This document shows positions 47,631 through 51,755 of a DNA stretch of 51,755 nucleotides, one piece after another; position 1 is the first letter of the stretch; every line of letters starts with the position of its first letter. This DNA comes from a bacterium. GTDB taxonomy: Bacteria > Myxococcota_A > Bradymonadia > REDH01. The notes beneath the pieces are model-generated. The model was given only the letters and a program-made list of their open reading frames with translations, was not told the DNA's origin and made no database searches. Where the stretch lies: positions 1 to 51,755 of the forward strand of contig JAUICO010000022.1 in the NCBI GenBank assembly GCA_030427825.1, given 5' to 3'. A program made the position numbers and the translations under genes.

Positions 47631-49022
47631 ATGGTCCGTTTGACGCGCGCCTCTCTGCCCGCCTTCCTCATTCTCGGTTGCGCGTGCGCCCTTGCGGCCT
47701 GCAAGAAGGACGCTCCTGAGAGCGCCGATGATACTACGGTAGAGCAACCCGGCGATGAGCCCATCGTCCCCGAGCTCGGCCAACCCGGACAACCGGGAAG
47801 CGGCTCGGCCGGCTCCGGGACCATCGCCCCGGGGATGCCCGTGATGAATCTGAGCGGCACTGCATCTGACGGAATTACCGCATCCACCATCGGCGGCCCA
47901 CAGTGCCCGGGCTTCGTCCCCGCAGCGCCGCAACACACGCTGGTCGTCTCGGAACCGGTGCGTGCGCGCTTCGAGGTTACGCAGGGCTCGAACGTCGACC
48001 TGATGATGGCCATCGTCGGCCCCGGCGGCCCCTTCTGCGACGATGACAGCGCCGACAATCGGCTCCCGCGCATCGATGCTCAGCTGCTGCCTGGCAGCTA
48101 CAGCGTCCATGTCGGCACCTACGCGGCGGGGGCTACTGCCGCGTACTCGTTGCAGGTCAACGAAGCCGACAGCAGCGGCACGTGCACATCAATGAACGCT
48201 GTGACGATCGGCGCCGACTTCACTTCGCAGACGGTCAGCGGCAATTTCACAAACACCGGCGACAGCTGCGCAACCGCCACCGGGTACGAGTGCCAGGGAC
48301 AATACAACGCCGCCGCTGCAGGACCATGCATCACAATCACGGCCCCGGTCTCTGCGCGCTTCACAATGCTGAGCGCAGACTTCGACCCGGTGATCGCGCT
48401 CAGCGGGCCCGCGATCGCAACCCCCACGTTCAACGACGACGGTGAAGGGCTCGGCCTGATGAGCCAGCTCTCAGCCAACCTGACCCCCGGCCAGTACACC
48501 CTGAATATCGGGAGCTACGGCAGCGGAAGCGGTGCCTGGACGATGCGAGCGGAGAACCTGGCCAACTCGAACAACGGCACACCGGCCCTGCCGATCAACC
48601 CAACGCCGCCGCGGAATCCTACACCACCGACAAACCCGGTCGTGCCCACGAATCCGGCTGCAGGGGCCTGTATTCCGATGCCCGCAGGGCAGTCGATCAC
48701 GCTCTCCGGTGGCGCCGCCAACGCGATCCACAGCTGCAACGCCACCCTCGGCATTGACTGCCTGGGCTACCTGCCGGCGACGGCGAACCACTGTGTCCGA
48801 CTCAACGCCGGACAGCGCATCAACGCGCGGATCACCGACGCCGCTTTCGATCCGGTCCTTGCGATGCGCGGACCGACCACCCTGGCAAACGACGATTGTA
48901 CCGGCGATGACCTGCTCTCGTGCATCAACGGAATCACCGGCCCCGGCGATTTTCACTTCTATATCGGCGGCTACGACTCCGGCGTCGCCGGCAGCTACTC
49001 CCTCGTACTGAGTCCCCAGTGA
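47631..49022 (+). CDS. Lipoprotein with three PPC-like domains
   Basis: 463 residues. The signal MVRLTRASLPAFLILGCACA runs to LAAC with Cys24, followed by an acidic/Gly/Pro linker. Three Cys-containing PPC-like units follow: near 80-183, 185-306 and 342-463. An Asn/Pro/Thr linker (PTPPRNPTPPTNPVVPTN) separates the second and third. Sequence such as FTMLSADFDPVIALSGP, PGQYTLNIGSYGSGSGAW and FYIGGYDSGVAGSYSLVLS matches the PPC pattern. Cys pairs in each unit probably form disulfides. No catalytic motif is seen. Its stop overlaps the GTG start of the protease gene. Confidence 0.85.
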   Translation: MVRLTRASLPAFLILGCACALAACKKDAPESADDTTVEQPGDEPIVPELGQPGQPGSGSAGSGTIAPGMPVMNLSGTASDGITASTIGGPQCPGFVPAAPQHTLVVSEPVRARFEVTQGSNVDLMMAIVGPGGPFCDDDSADNRLPRIDAQLLPGSYSVHVGTYAAGATAAYSLQVNEADSSGTCTSMNAVTIGADFTSQTVSGNFTNTGDSCATATGYECQGQYNAAAAGPCITITAPVSARFTMLSADFDPVIALSGPAIATPTFNDDGEGLGLMSQLSANLTPGQYTLNIGSYGSGSGAWTMRAENLANSNNGTPALPINPTPPRNPTPPTNPVVPTNPAAGACIPMPAGQSITLSGGAANAIHSCNATLGIDCLGYLPATANHCVRLNAGQRINARITDAAFDPVLAMRGPTTLANDDCTGDDLLSCINGITGPGDFHFYIGGYDSGVAGSYSLVLSPQ

Positions 49023-50959
49023 AGGCACTCACCGCGCTGCCTGCGCTGATCGCTGTTCTGTGCTGCTCCACGGCACATGCGCAGCTTGATCAGCTCCTTG
49101 ACGCCGCCGCGGGCTGCACACCGGACGCCCTGGAACCGAATTCTTACGAAGCCCCGACACCGGTGGCGGCGGACGGGGTCCGACTCAGCGCCAACATCTG
49201 TGGCGACAACGACGTGTACGTGATGCACGCGGGCGCCGGACACTCGATCGAAGTGATCGTCGAATTCTCGCACGCGGACGGGGACATCGATGTGCGGCTC
49301 CTCAACGAAGACGCCGATGTCCTCCTGGTCGAGGCGTCTGCTACCGACGACGAGCGCTTCCTTTGGGGTTCGTCGACGGACCAGCGGCTGTACGTCGATG
49401 TGTATGGCTACGGAGGTGCCGGCGGCGACTACACGATCACCGTAAAGCGCTGGGACTTCGGGGCGGAGTGCGCACGGGACCTGGTCGACGGTGACACCAC
49501 GGATGACGCACCCCGCCTGGGCGTCCACGACGAGCTCACCGGCAGCCTGTGCTTCGATGACACCGACCGGGTACGGCTCCCCGACGACGGACGCTACGAG
49601 CTGCGACTCTCAGCGGTCCCCGAAGACGCCTTTCCCGGCGCGGCTCTGATTGACGCACAGGGCAACGAGACCCCTATCGAGGCCGACGCATGGCCGCTCA
49701 CGTTGCGCAGTAACGGTAGCGCCTGGCTGCAACTGCAATATTCCGGAGAGGCCCCCGGCCTGTGGCACCTCTCGTCCACCCTTCTGCACGACGGCGCAGC
49801 GCGCTCCGGCCGCGTACACGGCACTGTCACCTACGACCGCCTGCTGCATCCGAGCCCTGAAGACGACAGCCGGACTGTCGCTGCCCGCGCTATCGAAGTT
49901 GCGGTGGTTCGCGAGAACGGCGACCCGGTCGCGGCAACAACGACAGACGCCGAGGGGCGATGGTCGATCGAGTGGGTCGACAACTCTGAGAGCGACCTCT
50001 TCGTTCAGATCACTGCCGAATCCGTTGTCGGCGAGAGTCGCACGGTGGTCGTGAACAACGAACACGAGTGGCTGCCTCACAGCGTCCGCTCACGCGCCCT
50101 CAGCGGACGCCTGCGAGAAGAGCGCATCGACGCACACTTCACCGCGGAGACTCCGATGGCAGGCGCGTTGAACATCGCGACGCGCTGTGGCGATGCGATG
50201 GAGGCGGTCGCGGCGTTCGACGACACGCCGCTCTCGCTGCGGGTAGTGTGGTCCCGGGGAAGGCCCCACGCCTGCACGAGCTGCTTCGACGGAAGGGACA
50301 TCTATCTCGGCGGCGGTTTCGATGACCCGGACGAGTTCGACGATTCGGTGATTCTGCACGAGTTCGGGCACTTCTTCGTCTCTGAGCTCAGCCGGGACGA
50401 CTCTCCCGGCGGTGCGCACTCCGGCGCGCCCACAGACCCCCTGGTCGCCTTTGGTGAGGGTATCGCGACCGCCTTCGCGTTGATCGTCAACGACAGCGCC
50501 CGGTACACCGACCGGATGGCGGGCAGCGGGCATGACCAGGACTTTGAAGCCGCCGAGCTGCGGCATGCCTTTGAGACGAGCACAGGCGCCCTGGAGGGCA
50601 GCATCAGTGAGTTTCTGGTGGCAGCGTTGATCTACGATCAACACGATGGCCCGGACGACGCGGATGGCGACCCCCTGGGGCCGGCAACCGAGCTCGTATG
50701 GCGCATCTTCACGGAGTGGCTGCCGCACCCCGACCGCCCGGATTTCGGGCCTGCGGGGACGGACATGGCCGACTGGATGATCGGCGCGCAGTGCCTTGAC
50801 CCGGCGAACGCGACGACGCTGCGAGAGTTCGCGCTTGCGTCGCGCCAATACCGGGTCGCCGCGCCGACGCCTGAGGTGTGCGCGGCTGTACTGAGCGCAG
50901 CTCCGGCGGACGAAACGCCCTCAGCGGCGACGTCGGACGAGCAATCCCAGGCCGAGTAG
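49019..50959 (+). CDS. Secreted zinc metalloprotease with PPC-like N-terminal domain
   Basis: 646 residues from GTG 49019 (overlapping the upstream stop), with signal peptide KALTALPALIAVLCCSTAHA. The N-terminal part has a PPC-like domain (VEFSHADGDIDVRLLNED, YGYGGAGGDYTITVKRWD) and a carboxypeptidase-regulatory-like beta domain (EVAVVRENGDPVAATTTDAE). The protease core has HEFGHFF with zinc ligands His447 and His451 and Glu448, and the likely third ligand Glu480 in FGEGIATAF, as in gluzincins. Two Cys precede the site (HACTSCFDG). Function as a protease is inferred; the subfamily is not recognised. Its last 39 bases overlap the convergent Cys-rich gene. Confidence 0.83.
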   Translation: MKALTALPALIAVLCCSTAHAQLDQLLDAAAGCTPDALEPNSYEAPTPVAADGVRLSANICGDNDVYVMHAGAGHSIEVIVEFSHADGDIDVRLLNEDADVLLVEASATDDERFLWGSSTDQRLYVDVYGYGGAGGDYTITVKRWDFGAECARDLVDGDTTDDAPRLGVHDELTGSLCFDDTDRVRLPDDGRYELRLSAVPEDAFPGAALIDAQGNETPIEADAWPLTLRSNGSAWLQLQYSGEAPGLWHLSSTLLHDGAARSGRVHGTVTYDRLLHPSPEDDSRTVAARAIEVAVVRENGDPVAATTTDAEGRWSIEWVDNSESDLFVQITAESVVGESRTVVVNNEHEWLPHSVRSRALSGRLREERIDAHFTAETPMAGALNIATRCGDAMEAVAAFDDTPLSLRVVWSRGRPHACTSCFDGRDIYLGGGFDDPDEFDDSVILHEFGHFFVSELSRDDSPGGAHSGAPTDPLVAFGEGIATAFALIVNDSARYTDRMAGSGHDQDFEAAELRHAFETSTGALEGSISEFLVAALIYDQHDGPDDADGDPLGPATELVWRIFTEWLPHPDRPDFGPAGTDMADWMIGAQCLDPANATTLREFALASRQYRVAAPTPEVCAAVLSAAPADETPSAATSDEQSQAE

Positions 50960-51754
50960 CAACGCCAGGGCGCCGCTGCCACCACCGCCTCCGGCCGAGC
51001 AGCTTCCGCTTCCGAAGAATCCGCCGTCACCGGCATCAACACCGGTGTCCCCGCCCGGGTCCGTCACCTCTGAGCACTCGTAGGCTGCGGGACACACTCC
51101 GGCCGTGCTGGCGTCGGGATTGAGGCATACCTGTTCACCGCCACCGACGGAGAAGCACGCACTGTCGCCGGGGCAGTCGGAGTTGTCGCAGTTGACCGTG
51201 CACACGGGCACTCCATCTCCGAAGCTGGCGCAGAATGAACCAACCCCACAATCTGCATCCGTCGCGCACTCGAAGCACACGGGGCAGTCAGGGCCGGTCG
51301 TGGGGCCGCCGTTTCCGCCGCCTTCGCAGCTACCGGTCACGGCATTGCAGGCCTGGTCGCCCGGGCAGTTCACATTCTCGCACGGGTCCGGCGGTTCGAT
51401 AGCATCGGTACAGATGTAGCTTGAAGGGCACACCTCGTTGTTCGCAAACGAGGGGTTCATACAGATGTTGAGTGTGTTTCCGTCGGTGTCTTCGACCGCG
51501 ATGCACGCGCTGTTGCCGGGGCAGCTGCCGTTGTCGCATTGGATGGTACAGACCGTCTCACCGCTGGTGAACTCGGCGCAGAAACCGTCCGTGCAGGACG
51601 AGTTGTCAGAGCACGGCTCACAGACCTCACAGTCCCCGGGCTGAGCGATACCGACACACTGTCCGGATGACGGATTGCAGGACTGACCTGTGGGACAGGT
51701 CACGCCGTCGCAGGGGCTCGTCGCGTTGTCGTTGCAGCTGTAGTTCTGGCAGAT
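50921..51754 (-). CDS. Cys-rich protein with MYXO-CTERM-like tail (partial)
   Basis: The N-terminal part lies outside the window; the frame stays open from the window edge to the stop at 50921. The visible part has two Cys-rich units of about 70 residues (CEPCSDNSSCTDGFCAEF... and CFECATDADCGVGSFCASF...), with shorter CPTGQSCNP and CPGDQACNAVTGSC segments between. After an Asp/Gly linker comes GSCSAGGGGGSG, a hydrophobic helix (ALALLLGLGLLV) and RRRR at the end. This Cys/Gly, helix, Arg-cluster tail is that of MYXO-CTERM-type sorting signals, implying surface anchoring by a myxosortase-like route. Function unknown. Confidence 0.85.
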   Translation of the reverse strand: MCQNYSCNDNATSPCDGVTCPTGQSCNPSSGQCVGIAQPGDCEVCEPCSDNSSCTDGFCAEFTSGETVCTIQCDNGSCPGNSACIAVEDTDGNTLNICMNPSFANNEVCPSSYICTDAIEPPDPCENVNCPGDQACNAVTGSCEGGGNGGPTTGPDCPVCFECATDADCGVGSFCASFGDGVPVCTVNCDNSDCPGDSACFSVGGGEQVCLNPDASTAGVCPAAYECSEVTDPGGDTGVDAGDGGFFGSGSCSAGGGGGSGALALLLGLGLLVRRRR

Positions 51755-51755
51755 G

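Overview
The window is dense, GC-rich bacterial chromosome with no plasmid, phage or insertion-sequence signature. The best guess is a Myxococcota (deltaproteobacterial) genome, possibly a Bradymonadales-like lineage. The evidence is a Cys-rich secreted protein with a MYXO-CTERM-like tail, many Asp-rich lipoproteins and PPC-repeat proteins, a giant TPR protein, a GTTCAG-type site upstream of lexA, and complex I encoded as nuoABCD-G-HI. The lineage is an inference; no rRNA is present.

Layout. 1-5982 (+): peptide-type ABC transporter operon (binding protein, two permeases, two ATPases), in which both permeases carry extra sequence. 5992-18579 (-): a long, tightly packed run read as maf, yggS, proC, yggU, membrane-anchored zinc protease, 1634-aa TPR protein, folD, gcvT, gcvH, pfkB-type kinase, lipoprotein; several genes overlap by 1-4 bases. 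18580-19617: divergent promoter region and lexA. 19794-26643 (+): nuoA, B, C, D, G, H, I and a coupled membrane-anchored unknown protein. 26640-28094 (-): purC and a small secreted protein that ends at a clear terminator. 28284-32132 (+): carB and greA.

32165-47409 (-): rel (ppGpp), gmk, a sugar epimerase, an outer-membrane barrel plus two propeller-like lipoproteins, tatA, rnc, mnmA, a cysteine desulfurase, tRNA-Arg(CCU), apt, surE and a six-repeat PPC secreted protein. 47631-50959 (+): a PPC lipoprotein and a secreted zinc metalloprotease. 50921-51754 (-): the C-terminal part of a Cys-rich MYXO-CTERM-like protein that runs off the window.

Functionally, folD/gcvT/gcvH form a one-carbon module; the desulfurase, MnmA and tRNA genes form a tRNA-thiolation neighbourhood; surE and apt handle nucleotides; the last 6.5 kb and 36.1-40.1 kb look like cell-envelope modules of unknown purpose. 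The least explained items are the enlarged permease, the giant TPR/protease pair, the short NuoG in an operon without nuoEF, and the PPC/protease/Cys-rich cluster.
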